From Hydractinia symbiolongicarpus (taxonomy: Eukaryota > Cnidaria > Hydrozoa > Anthoathecata > Hydractiniidae), in assembly GCF_029227915.1 (NCBI RefSeq), contig NC_079882.1, positions 21,333,001-21,397,000 of the forward strand: a stretch of DNA of 64,000 bases. The letters are read 5' to 3'. The position numbers and the translations under genes were made by a program. Positions 35,401 to 50,400 of this stretch are shown piece after piece; the first letter of the stretch is position 1, and the number at the start of each line of letters is the position of its first letter. The notes under the pieces are model-generated. The model was not told where the DNA came from and ran no database searches. It saw only the letters and a list, made by a program, of their open reading frames with translations.

Positions 35401-38400
35401 ATAACTGAAAATTTCATGTGAAAAAAACGAAGATCTGAAGAATACAAGGCTGGAAGGTATTCAGTTTTTTAATTATTTTGAAACTTACCACTAGCTGACT
35501 TGCTAGATTCATTCTGATGACTGTTTGTACGATACAGCGAAATAAATTAGAAACCAAATATGATATATCATTAGTTGTGTCACCCTACAAAGAAAGAAAA
35601 TACAAGAAAAAATTGATTGATTCAAATTAAAGATTTGTAGAATGTAACGAGCTCTGGTCTTACCATGTCGGGCCCTCTATCAAAACTAGATAGCATTTCA
35701 TTCATAATATCAGCACAAATCTTTAACTCCTCAAACTTTTCCATATTCGCTCTAAGCTGCCCAACAACCATGGGACGAATAACTTCCCGGCTCGCTATAA
35801 ATATAAGGCTTATGTAAGGTTCGTACCACATTACAAGTGTGGATAATAGAGAGTCGGGAAGAGGGTTAACAATACCTAGATTAGAAAATAAAGGTGATTT
35901 GACCAACTGGTGAATGCACGTCAACTTCTGTGTTTGTAACCTTCCTGGAGGAATTCTTTCTACAAGGTCTCGTGCAAAATATCTAAAAAACATTAAAACA
36001 ACACAGTTTGTTATGCAAAAGATCTTCTAACTAAAATCAACTTATTTAAAAAAAACCCGTGTAAACATACCCTAACTGTGACGCGTCATAAGCTTCAAGA
36101 AGGTCTCCAAATACTGCAGGAACATATTTCAAAGCACATCCCTAGGAGACATTACCATAATATATCAACATTTTAGTGTCATTTTAATTGTGTATTATAA
36201 ATAAAAAAACAATCCGCATTTGACGTTGATATATTTTCTCAAGCAATGTTTCTGTTTTTCGTTAGCATGTAATTATTTAGGACTTTTCTCACCTGTAAAG
36301 GTAAAACCTGGCTGCTACTGAGTTTCATCATATTCATAATACTTGAGAACAAACTATTAATCGAGCCTTCAAACTCAAGCCTTGCTTTCCCAGGTGCAGC
36401 TCTAAAAAAGATTCAAGATGATGCAATGTACTTAATACTCTATTATGAATAGAAAATGCATGCCAGTTTTAATCATTCTATAGTATTATGGATATTCCAT
36501 ACCTTTCAGATAGTGATCTTGAGCGGACAACAAATTTTATCAAGTATTCCAACGCCTATAACATTAGTAAGAGATCACAACTTAAAATTTCAGGATGAGA
36601 GAGAGAACTAAATCAGTATTATGGTCGCATGCTTAGTATGTCACCTTGTAGTATTTAATTGTATGTTCTCTTTTATCTGCCCCAAGATCAGGTGATTGAG
36701 CATTTTCAATATTTTGCTGTAGTACATCAATCAATGTTCTATAAAAAAAAGGGATGTTACAAATTAAGTGAAAACAGTCCTATATTTCACCTCAAAATTG
36801 AATGAAATCTCATGTAATCATTTGTAATAACATATACAGTGAAAACTTTAACTTTAATGAAATTAATCAAATCAAAACAACGATAGAGCTATTTGACAAA
36901 AAATGAGTCAGAAGTTAAATAATTGATGTACAAGTTGGTTATACAAGAAATTTTGACAAAAATGCTGACTATTCAAAGAACAACCATCTGATATGTCACG
37001 CATGCCATATCCAAAATGCCTACTAAAATTTGAACTTAGCCACTTTTTTCTCTAAATCGCCTTATATTACTACTAAAATGAAAAATACTGTGAAGAAGGC
37101 CAATAACATAAAAAAGGACCTAACTATAAAAACTCACATATATGCTTTAGTTGAACTAAATAATTTTATAATATATTTATCTAAGATTGATCGAAAACGA
37201 TGATATTTCTTGTCAGCTAGAAGACCAATACAAAACACCTACAAAAAGAGACGAAGTAAAAACATCAGAAATGATATGAAGCACATTCTTTCTGTTTTGC
37301 TTATATTAACATCTATATTCAGTTTAAAATCGCTGTCAAATCAGTACTTTGTGTTAAAAATACGCATATGGTCTAACAACTAGTCATATTTTCAATTTAT
37401 TAATTTATATTTGTTATAAATTTACAATACTCATGAGGGACAGTAATATTGTACAGGGGGTAATTCAGCTTTCTCAGTAGTCGTAAATAGCTATTTCCCA
37501 AATTTATCAATTTATTAGAGGAGCTATTTATATTCGCTACAAAATATAGGAACTTATGGCCCATTTTATACAAGATGTGAGAAATAGGATTTTAATAATA
37601 CCTAAACCACCTTGATGAAATTCCCATTTGGGATTTAGCAGTGCTTACTTTACATTTTTGGATTACACCCTGTTGTTAGTTCTTCCTGTTTGAGAAATGT
37701 GCATATGCTTTGTTTGAATTGCCTAAAATATAAGACTCACATACCACAGCATCAGACACCATTTCACCATACTTTACAGAATCTTCCGTTAGTATTGCAA
37801 AAAGAGCATCAAAGGTATCTTGCAGAAACTAAAACAGATTGTTAAATGTTAGATGTATTCTACATATATGGATAAAGTTGATCAATATCACCACTTACCT
37901 TCATAATTTCCTGACCACTGACTTTATGAAGAGCAGGTAATATAGTTGTCAATTTTTCTTTCTGCGTTCTCCATTTTAATAGTCCAAGTAAGTCAACTAA
38001 AAATTTTAAACATTTTTAGGTGCATATTTTACATATGTACCAATCAGGGTTTTTTGCCATAACCTTAGATGGCATGAAATTTCATTTTCAAAATCTGATC
38101 ACAATGACTCACCATTTTGAGCAAGCTTTGTTGAACATAATTGAAATCCTATTTTAAAAGATTCAGTTTTGCTGAATGTAAGGCCTCCACCACTAATTGA
38201 TTTTTTTGAATGAAGGCCAGCCTCTATCTTGTTTGATGGAAGTTTTAAATATGCATTACAATCCTCTATCTTTTTTGCATCGCACTAAAGAAATAAAATT
38301 AAAATTATTTGTAATCCCGCAAACCATACTTAATCTTGTACCTGCAAGACAAGCCACAAGGACCTGCTTTATGTATCCCCAGTGAGGTGCTCTTGCACTT

Positions 38401-41400
38401 CATTGTGAATTTTTTCTGATAACTTTAAGTCAGGCCTTCTAAGATCACCATAACAACATACACCAAAGACAATTGATTTCTTATTTTTACTCAACTAAAC
38501 ATTGCTACAAGAATAAAATTTAATTCAAACATCAGGACATATTCTGACAAAACAGAACTTGTTTGGCACAATAAGTAGTGGTCCATGTGTTCAAGGGTTA
38601 GCATCAAAAAATAATCTCCCATAGTTCACACTCTCATCTCAGGAGTACAGGTAACTGTCTGCAACCTTCACATCAGAGAAACCCAACTTAATTATTACAA
38701 ATTTTGTGTGTAACTCAGACTCCCTCTAGGTATTTCTTGTATTTACCAAAAAATAGTGAAACATCTAAAAAAAAACCTTATACACAGCCAGTTCGTGTTT
38801 TGAATCTTGTAAACAGGTTCCATCAGCACTAAGAAGGTTTACATATGCCAGAGAAAATATCTTTTGCGAACGATCTTTCTCTAAAAATGAACGTCGAAAA
38901 AAAAATTAGCAATTAAAATGTTAAAGCTTACCTCCTACGAAAAATCAAGTTATTCAAAATTTTTGATTGATTTTAGAATTTGGAATTAGAAATTTTACTA
39001 ATTATGCGTGACATCATGAACTAGCTCTGCATGGGTGTTGTTTTCACAAGTCAATATTGGGTTAAAATGTTCTTTGGCTGTTCACTTTGGTGTTTTGAAC
39101 ATTTTACATCAATATTTTGTACCTATAATTATGCGCAATAACAGCCAATACATGTTTTAGAGCTATTTCATGACGTCATACTTTGCATAATTAGCGCAAA
39201 TTTCAAAAAAAAGATTCCTAAACAACTTTCAAAGATCTTTTATATGAGTCCAATTTTTTAATCTCAACACGGTGTCTGTCATTTTTTCTTTTTAAAAAAA
39301 TTCCAGGTCGTCAAGTTTTACTTGCAATATTTCACACAAACACAACAAAAATACCTATAAATATATATTTACGGACATGAAAGGTAATGTAGAAAACAAA
39401 CTATATATTTCAACTAAATTTGTTCAACTAAATATTTCAATAAGTACAAACACAAAATCTTACTACGAAGCAATGTTTCATAACCAAACGTTTTTAGAAT
39501 TATTTATATTTTAACGTTTTCAAGGACATTTTGTCTAAAATTAAGGTTTTTTAGGTGTAACAAACATTCTGATAACAGATGATGACTCACCATCGATAGT
39601 AGCTCTGTGTTTGAAAGAAAACCTAATATGAGAGCCATTTACTTTCTCCGTTGGAATAGAAATCTAAATAGTCAAAAATGTTTTTTTGTAGAAAATTTGG
39701 GAGTAAACTATATATTATAGTACTCTAAACAGAAATCTACCTTTATCACTTCGTTCCATTTTGGTGCTGCATTGTGATAATACACTGTAGAATAGAATTC
39801 ACTGACTAAGGGCTCTCCTGCGCCTGGACTAATAACATCCTGAAAACAAGATAGAATTTTAAATAATGATTTTTTTGGGGGGAGGGGAGGGTAAATAATT
39901 AAAATATTTAACTGGAAACAAAATTTTTTAGAAAGTTTAGTTTTTATAAGTTTGACTGGTAAGAGCTAAATTTTAGTACTTGTACTAACTTGTATCACAA
40001 ACTATAGCAATAGTATTCAACACAAATATAAGCAGAATAATTAACTACGAACCCAGGGTGTTCATTGAATATATTATATGTATGAATCAATGTTATAATA
40101 GCCATATACGTCTGTTTGTCTGTCCGTCCGTCCAAATAGCTTAGCTGCGCAGGTAGCGAGACCGCGCAATGCGGTACAAAAAGGACGGGTGAGACCGTGG
40201 ATGTTTCCACGGGCTAACGACTAGTATATTATATTCATATTACAAACAGACATAAACACTTTAAGTGACCATCAAGGTACAATTTTAAATTTGTGAAGAA
40301 TATCAGCATAGTATAAAGTGCACAAAGGATATCAGAATCAGGTTCTTCTTTCAATTATTTGGGAATTTTTTTTCTATAGAATACTGTATGTGAACGAGAA
40401 CCCTAAAATATGCATACTCGTGAAATGTCCTTCATGTAACTAACCAGATTCCAGGGTATTCCATTTTCCCCATATTTGATTTAAATTCCAAGATTACCAA
40501 AACTGCTTTGAAACAGTCTTGGATCATCCAAACCATTTGGGAGCCACTATATGTTTTGGAGGTTTTTACTCTTAATATAAATGTTTCAAAAATATTTGAG
40601 GCATTTTATATGAAAATATTACAACCTGTTCTGAATTAACAGGTTGAATTGTTTCATAACAGTGTGATGTAAAGTTCTATGATATCATTTTATACAGTTT
40701 ACTCTATTCAATCTTACTCCAAGTCTTTAAATATTTTCAAATTTCCTAGCTTATAAGTTGTTTTTGTCTTATCATTTTATATTTTACCTGATGATTTAAG
40801 GTTTTGCTTACATAAGGCTCTTGTTTTAAGGTAAATAGTTACTTTCTAATTATTTTTTTTTTTATGTTCCTTTACTAATGTAAAGTAAAAATTTGACCAA
40901 CTATAAGAGGGTTAAAAACTGATATTGTGCCATTCCTAATATCTTAGACTTTTCAAACTATGGTAGCTAAGCAATGAGCATGATTTAGAATTCTTAACCT
41001 TCACATTATAAACAACCGCTTTAGAACACATAGCATACCTGTAATAACTTCCCATCAGAATCATAAACAGCAATAATAACTTGTAGATTTTTGTTTGCTG
41101 ATTTATTACCTGTCAAAAGTATAAAAAAATTGTATTATCTGCACTGTGATAATATTTCAAATTAAAAAATAATTCTTAAATTTGCTGTTACCTCTGTCGA
41201 AATTTCCAGATATCAAGGTTAAATACATATCGTTTCTGATATCACCTAAAATAATAAAGAAACTTTGCGAAATTTGGCTTTGATATAACTTACCTAACTG
41301 CTCCGTTAACAACATATACATTTTAGCAAAAAATATTTCGACTATTATTATTATGGTACTTTGTTTTCATCAAAATAACATAATGACAAACCAGGCATAA

Positions 41401-44400
41401 TAACATCTGGAAAGCCTTGCTTGCGAGCAATAGCAGTAAATTGGTTGATTAAAACAGGATGTTCTTCTTTCACCTAATGAGAAATGTTTCAAGAAATACT
41501 GTCAAAGTAATTTTTAATGCCACACCTCATTATTACCACGCTTTAACTTTCTGTAATTTAATTTACATTAAATATTGTTTGTCCTTCAAGTAGTTACCGA
41601 GTTCAATTAATGACTTTACTCGGAATTTTTCGTACCATTGGTTTAAATAAATTGTTCTCACTTTAGCTTCTTGAAAATTCAATTTTTTAAGTTCCCACGC
41701 GCGGAATTATTTGGGCATGCGATTCATTGCATGCCTACCTACAACCTTACAAAATGGTCTACTGTGATTTTTTTTTAATTCTCAAAGAGGGAAATAATGT
41801 TGAGAGTCTCTAAAGTAAAGGCTTATTAGAGGCTCAATAAAGGGAGGAGGCTAAAAAGAGGAATTACCGTATATTGCTCAAAAAGAAACTTTTAGTACAT
41901 AATTCGGAACAAAATATCTGCATGTTGACTCCTGCTTGCATGTCCTTCTTACACCTTTGTTTACAAATTTTATTATCAGTATTTAGAATTATACAGCTAA
42001 GCATTTTTAACAGCCATAAATGTTAAAAGAATCTTTTTAAAACAAATATCAAGTTTAATTCTCCATTACCTGCTGTAAATCTCCATGCAACATCTTTACT
42101 GACAACCAAATACCTGAATAAAAATAAAAATATCACAGTATAAACAGGTTGACAGACATACCTAATTTTTGGAACTATAAATAAATTGTATATTGTATAT
42201 AAAAAAAATTGTACTTGTTATCACACATTACAGAGCACAATTTGGTTTATATTTTTCGACTTCTGATATTTATATGCTATCACAAGATGTTTATGTGCTA
42301 ATAATAGGGATTTATCTCATCACCTTGTCCAGTCCGTTGACCAGGTGCTTGATATCTTTGTATTGATCTTCTGATTACCGAATCAACATCCTCATTACTC
42401 ATACTGAAAAGAGTGAATTAACAAGAAATTACCTTTGACAGAAAACCATTTCCTGATTAACACAGTTTAAAAAAGAAGAAAAACCTTCGCAGTTATACAA
42501 AATAAGAAGTTCATATAAGTAGTTCTAAAAAAATTAGGAATTTTTGCAGTAAAAAAACTTTGCAGTTGATCACAATTAATATTTTTCAATTCTCCTAGAT
42601 ACTAAAGGATATGTCTGTTCTTTTTTAAAGGTCAAATACGGTCCTTACAGAAGTGTAATACGCAATTACTTCTTCATCTAATTTCAAATAGTTTGTATGC
42701 ATTGTCTTAAGCAGTAAAATTCTCTTTTTTTGCAGTTTGGATAAACTAGAACATTTTGCAGGAAAAACATTTGCAAATTTTAAAAAAACCTAAAAGCCAC
42801 AAAAACAGCAAACATGTTCTTCCGGTAAGTATGGCTTAGGCATATACTTACAGTTGAAGTTGTAGAAAGTACTCTTTATCTTCATCGTCAGTGACTTTGC
42901 CTTGCACAATGTCACTTATATACAAAACTAAAAACAATTAAAGAACAATTTTTCTTAACGTAACGTTTTTAAAAACAGAAATATGTTTTTCTTTTTATTG
43001 ACATTGTGTAAGCTGGGTTAATGATGAGTTATCAATCAGTGATCATCAATAGTCACTACTCAGGCTCTGAGAACCTTTTACGTCAATAACAGAGATGATG
43101 ATTCCTCTGATAAATCTTGATTGAGACATAGACTTTGAAGTTGATGCATGACAAAGCCTTTAACTATTAATGTATGATTCTAAACTTGTGCTTTACACTG
43201 CTATTTTAAAAAAAATGTGTTTTATAAGAATATCAGGCTGAAATTTTAGGTTAAAAATGATAGGTCTATGATTTAGAACAACAGAATTAGTAGTGTGGTA
43301 TTGTTACAAAAAATGCATGCAGAAAAATTATATTAAAAATCTCAAAAGTATATTTTATTAAGTTAAAACACAAGTTATGTTTCCAATACATTTAAAACTT
43401 TTTACTTATATATACTAAGACACAAAACTATTAATGTATTTAATACTGGTTATGATAATAACAATTATGATGCAGCTATGATTTGGCGGCCCACTTTTTT
43501 AAAATTTTTGTGCCCTTGTATGAATCATCTTTGAGTTTTTGTCTTGTAAGCAATATTTTCTAAAAACTTTCTGTAAAATCAAGATATGCACCAAAAAATA
43601 GCACAAAATTTTTGCATCAAATATGGGATGGTAATCTGAATTAATAATTTATGCAAACAGGCCTGCTCCAGAAATTTACTTTTAATGTCAGTGAGAAGCC
43701 TGGCTGACGGTATGGTAACCATCTGTCTATAGTCATTTAAACTAGATAACCCAATATTACTATACCAATGTCTAAACGGACTTGTATCAGCCCCTGACAA
43801 AACTGCTTACCGGATATCCCAAATGGTCTTCTTAGGTTCTGTGTTAATTTTCGTCTATCATGATCCTTGATATCCATACGCCCTAATAACAAAATCACAG
43901 GAGAACGTTATCTTAGAATTATACTGCTGAATAGTACAACTGCATTGTGGGACTTACCATGTCTTATGATCTGGCAAACAATATATAGCTTGTCTCGTTG
44001 CAAATCTTGAGAGCCTAAATCCTGAAAAGAAAAATCAGATTTGTGAACTTACAGCAAATCAATTCTACTTCATAAAGCCATGATTTAATACTAAATACAG
44101 ATCTAAAGATTTACTCTCAAGTGCCAAATAACACCCCCCCCCCTTCCCACCCCTTTAATTAGGATCCCCCCTCTGCTTAATAAAATTCTGGTATTTTTCC
44201 AACTCCCCAACGATTAAGGCCCCGCCACCCTGTTTATTTGGCACTCAAGAGTACCAGATATGTATTTTTAAAGTCATAAATTATAGTGTCATATGCAACC
44301 TCTGTAACACCTTGTGCTCAAAGAAAACAAAACAGAAAAAAATAAAACATACCGTAAATAAACAGGATAAATTGTGTAGCTTATCCAAATCCTTAGGCAT

Positions 44401-47400
44401 TCCTTGTTTATCCCATGAAACCAAATAATTTTCACTAAACATGAATTTGTATGTAAAACTTATAAGGTAATAACTTTCTTTCTTTAACATGTTTGCTGCC
44501 ATCTAAAAATATACTAATAGTACATTGGCACTAACTTTTTGCAAATTACAAGTATACTCGTAATTTCACAGGGGCTCTTCACATTTTTTTAGGGTGATTG
44601 ACTAATCAAAACAATATTTTTCTTTTGTATTACACAGAAAAGGGTTTGTCAAAGTATGCCAAATATTTAACTTTACAAAAACCAGCGCCATTCATCTTAT
44701 TAGTGGGAAAAGTCACTACCTACTAAAACAGAAAAAAGTTATGTTTGCTCAAAGTTTTCATGATTTTTCATAAAAACATAGAAAAGAAACTATTCCTTTT
44801 TATAGTAAACTTTAAAACACTTATAAAAAAAGCTTCTTGCTGCATCAGTGCAATTATATTGTGTTTCTATTCGTTTTTCTTTGGATCAAACTCAGCATGG
44901 TTTTATTGAAAATCGAATCAGAGGTATTGCATTTATATAATGAAGATTGGGCATCATGTTGGTTCTTCTAGAAGGCCTTGTTTTTACTGTCTCAGATGAA
45001 ATTGCTATAACAGCTTCTCTGACCTTTAATAATGTCATGGACTCATCTGTACCCTATTTCATGTTGAGGGAGTATGCGTTGAAGACAGAAATATGCAGTT
45101 TTTGTATCACCATGTTTTCTCAGGCAGTCATAATAGAAGATCATCTGGTCAATCCTATCAATACCTGACATGCCTGCATTTTAATCTGGGATGATGATTG
45201 GTTTCATCTTCTTCTCACCTCTTTTGTTGGACACCTCTATTATCTCATATGTGAGCATGTTGCTGATCGTAACAACATCTTGTCTTTCCATTTGGTAACA
45301 TTGACACAGTGATACTATTTCTGCTTCTGCTTAGAGAGTCTCCTTTCTTGAGCTTTGCTTTGGTAACTTCTTTTGGATTTGATTTAAATTTGATTTAAAT
45401 TTAAATGAAAATTTTGATTTTTTTAAATAGTAAATTTTTTTTCCTACAAAGCTTTTGAACAATTAAGTAAGTTAAAAGCGCTGTTTGCCTAACAACTTGA
45501 GTTTAATAAGAAAACCAAGCTACATAAGTTATGAATAAAAGAAATTGTTTAAAGGGGCTAGGGAACAGCTGTTGGTTTTCGACTTTAGTGACTTACACGT
45601 AAGTCGAGCTGATGGCGACGAAAAACAAAAATGGCTATTTTTCCAGCATGTATGTAATTTACAGACTCCAACATATAGACATATCTAGAATTTTTATATT
45701 CTCCAGCCTTGGTCATGTTTTCATCCAAAATAAGTCATGCTGGAATATTTCTTTGTAATATACTTTTCGAAAAAAAATATTGAACCAGCGAGCAAAGTGC
45801 GCTGGTTTGTTCATTGCGCAAAACGCGTTTGGCGGATTTTTGATATGTGCGCAGGATATACAGAATGTGAGCATTCTTACTGGTTTGTAGCCCTTTAAAA
45901 TACTTTAAAAGTTTAAATAAATCCTAAATGTATTTACCTAATAAAAGCATTTTCCCTCCCATCGTACAGAGTGATAAATACTTCAGCATCATCATCAATT
46001 CGACAAACAACATTTTTTATACACACATACAAGTTATGACCATTAAATTGGAGCAAGTTTGTATTTGATGTTAAATTTCCACCACCACCATTATTTGAAT
46101 CACGAAGCTTTAAAAACAAACAAATAAATCATGGAAGTATAAAATTAAGTCAACTATCCATGGCATTATTGACAACCAACCATAGTGACACCCCTTTTTC
46201 CGCACAAAATATGTACGAAATAGCAGACTAAATACACTAGACTAAATGCACTCAAAAAAACACAAAGTGACTTCTGATTGCCAATGAAAATAAAATCAAT
46301 TATAAATCTTTATTTAATTAAAAATCACATGGTAAACAGGGATGCAGGGAGTATCAACAAAATATAATTTTGCATATGTAATTTATTTATGATAAACAAA
46401 GTTTAAGAAATAAAGTTTATGCTTTTAAAATATTGCGTAATGTGCAGCATACACAGCAAGTTTGAGTACTGTGTTGTTACAAATCAATAAAAACATACCG
46501 TATCTAATCTTTGTGCTGAATCTAAATGCTAAAAATAAATACATATTGTGCTACAAAAGAAGGTTTGCACATGCTTTTTAATGTTTATAGATTACTAATA
46601 CAATATTAACTGATTTGCTGTACTGCAAAATATTGGCTGGGTCTAAGTGCTTACTGAACTTGCGAGGTTGGTGTAATGACCGAGGGCGATATTTTTGGTA
46701 TAGCATGGGGTAATCGGTTATTATTGCATTTGTTAACAGTCTATGTAAAATAAAAAAAAATAAAAAAGTTTTGTGTTTTAATACTGTAAATATATAATTT
46801 ATTGCTTTTTTTTAGCCAGCTAGCCAAGAATGACATGATCTTCAATGATTCTTATATTGACTGAGTAATCAAAATGAGAATGACTGAATTTGAAATAAGA
46901 AAGAATTCATTTGCGTCATAAATTTGCGGTTCTGCTTTTAGCATTTTCTTAAAAAACTTGATACTTCATCATCGTTTTTCATAGACAATGTAACTAGCTA
47001 GGTAGTTAACAAGCTATGTTTAGAAAGCTTCCAGACAGAATATTGACGCTGTATCTAAGTACTTTAACAGGAAAATTTTACATTGTTGTATGGAATATTT
47101 GTACTTGTTTACAATTTGCAGCTATCATTTTTCTTGACGATGAGCAATACCACTCCATATCAGCCCATCATCAAGAGCGCTAAGCCAATCAGAATGTCTG
47201 AAAACAAGTTTTTCCAGCTCGCAAAATCCATAAAAGTTAACAATATAGATTACTAACCCTTTTATACAAATCAATTACACCAGTTAAATCAACATCTGTA
47301 ACACTTCCATCTTTATCTCTAACAACCATATCAAGTTCAAGAAAACTAAAAGAAGAAAAAAAAGTACATTTGTAATTTATTTTTGTTCTTTTAAGTTATT

Positions 47401-50400
47401 TTATTATATTTCAAAAATAGTTGTTCTTACTCATTCCCATAATCAATTTTATTAGCTATTTCTGACTTCACTTGCTTTAACTGGTCCTGAAAATTAAGAG
47501 GCGCCTGGCTATTAAAAGTGAAAATAAAAAAAACAAAATAAAACAGCAATATTTGCAGAAATGTTTTTTGCTACTTCACTTGTTTGTTTTGAAAATGCTT
47601 GTGATTTATTGCAAACAGAGATAAACTGATGAAAAAACTTCTGGGATGAATCTACTGAATAATAAGTACCCCAGGAGGGAAAAAATAGTATCCTTATTCC
47701 ATCATTTCAGAGTTACACCAGAAGATAGACAACAACCCCTCTCTAGGAAAAAAATCTTTTATGGAAAAAACAGCCTTGCCATAAAGTAGAACATAATTTA
47801 AAAAAAAACATTTTGTTTATATGTATAATCGTTCCATTCCTTTTTTAGGCTCTGTAGCACTGTTGCTGGCCATAAATGAGGAACTACATATGTTCAGGTG
47901 GTAATGTTTGGCATACTTGTAAAAAATTCAATGACATTATTTGAAATAATGCATAAAAAAGGCCATTATTCCAATTTTGGAATATCTCCTTAATATAAGG
48001 CTTAAATTATTGGTAGTCACTAAATAAAAAAAATTAATTTCATATAACAAAAATTAATTTTAATGGAACCATTAGAATTAAAAAGTGACGTCAGATTGAA
48101 ATATTGACATTTATGTCATTAAATTTAGCACAAGTTTAAAATATGGTATTTATAGATTTTCCACGCAAAGAAAACAATACAAGGACGTCAATGGGATCAG
48201 AAATTAAGTTTATTTATCTTGATCAATATTTTCTTTATATTTTGTCTGTATTTTATCCCTAGGACCCATTTATCTCCATAGCAACATTTTATTAACCTAA
48301 CATACATGTAATAAATAATTTTATAACCAATAAAACACTTGTATAACACTTTCCAAAATTGCACCCTTCCAAAAAATGCAATACCCCCACATATAAAAAT
48401 TAAAAAAAATTCAAAATTTTTTTTTTATCACAAGCCCCAATAATATTTAGGAAAAGTGCCAAACAAAAGTTATGCCAAGTCAAAAAGGCTGCAGCCACTT
48501 TTTCCTCCCCCTCTCCCCCCTTCTATGCCAATTGTTAATTGTTTAGCTATACCAATATTAATTTGTTCCAGAATCTTATTTATTCTTATTCTCCTTTTGA
48601 CCTTTTATAAATTAAATTTTTTTATGCATTTTTTTTACAGTAACCAAAAAATAAAATAATACCGCTGTCAATGCACCCGACATAACCTGTCTTCGCCAGC
48701 TCATTAACTCTAACAACAATTCACGTAATTTTTCACACTTTTCTGATTTTTTCTAAAGAATATATGCAACATAAAATATTAGAACAATAAACAAAAGAAA
48801 AAAATGTTTTCGCATAAATGAGTTTACATTACCACAAACAACTGTTTCCAAATTGCTCCCCATTCCTTAAGAACTGAAGTTATTTCAAGTACAACAGACA
48901 ACTCTTTACTTCTGGCAATATCAACATCTGTTGTGCTAGAAAAAAAGAAGTATATTTTTTCCACAAAAAATTAAATTTAAATATGTAATTAAAAAAAACA
49001 TAGCAAAAATACCTTTCGCTGTCAATGCTCCATTTGATGTGGATGTAGGAAACTGGAAATATACCCTAAACTCAACAAAAGTTTATCTCATATTAATACA
49101 AAGATTGTGTCTGTCTGTAACAGGCAAACTGGATGTGTTCATATTTCTTTGAAGTTGGCGAAAAAGTTGTTCCTTTTTTGTAAACTGCATAGTGACACAA
49201 TGCATTAGAATTACAACAATAGCATTTTTAAAATTAGAAAAACCATTGCATTTATGTTCAAGCGTTATATCTTTAAACAGCTGGAAATAGCTGACGTCAT
49301 TTCCTGCATAGGTAACTAGGGGCCACTGGGGACTAAATAAGGAAATTTCCCCAAAGCTGAGTCATATTTCAGAGCATACGGATTAATGACGCCATCAAAA
49401 TACCTTTAAAGCACAATATCTCTTCAACCGTTCATCAAAAGCACACAAACATACACATTTTCTTGATCAGCGTTTCAAGCTGTACACAATAGAATGACTA
49501 AACAACTTTCTCAAATAATTTTTTTGTCTATGCACTGCTGATATCATCAAGTTCCTAAAGCAACCTATATATTCCCATTGTTCTTTTGCCAAAGTGATTT
49601 TTTCACAGGCCGTATCGACTAGTTATTCATATTTATTAATAATATTACTATTTAGGTTTATCTGTTTATATAAAATTCTGTTGACCTATACTGCTATATG
49701 GTAACTCCTTAATTATAGTGTCAACCGAACCAAGGTGTTTTGTTAATATATTTAGCACTTTGACACCACTTAAAGAACACTCATGGGATTGATAAGAGTG
49801 AAATAAACCAGGAAAAAAATCGAAAAAACGCACGCGCAAATTTTCTAAAATAGATTTACACGTGCGATGTGTAGCACGCGTGTTGTTTTCTTCGTGGAAT
49901 TCCCTGTTTCATTTCTCCTTTTCTAATAAACTTAAGAAGTATATTGTTTGTAGACAATTTTACACATCTAAAGTTTCATTTTCTTTATGAAATGTGACAT
50001 TTTATTCTTTGGTTGATATCATAAACAACATGTTTTTTCTCATTGTGTAAATTTCAGGAGCATCTTCTCACTTTAATTAGTTGCCAGATAATTTTACTGT
50101 TCGTTTTAGTATCCTTAAGTTCAAATGTCAAATTTTGGCAGTCTTTTAAGCGCTATAGAGCAATACAATATCCATGTTATGATAGGGAATTTTAATAATA
50201 ACACCACTGCCACATGTGAATATTAACCTTCTTTTTACAATGAAAATAATGGGACATTGAAATCATTACGTAAAGGAATATTCTGTTGTCAAAGATTTTT
50301 TTAAATATTTTATTTTATTTAAGCTATTTAAGCTAAACAATGCTATATTTATTTTGTAAATATTTTGATATTTTTGTACAACCTTCAGAATGGTAAGCAC

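Noticed and set aside
44947-45168. 73-residue plus-strand ORF in DOCK intron 10
   Set aside because: No recognisable features and opposite to the host gene; likely chance.
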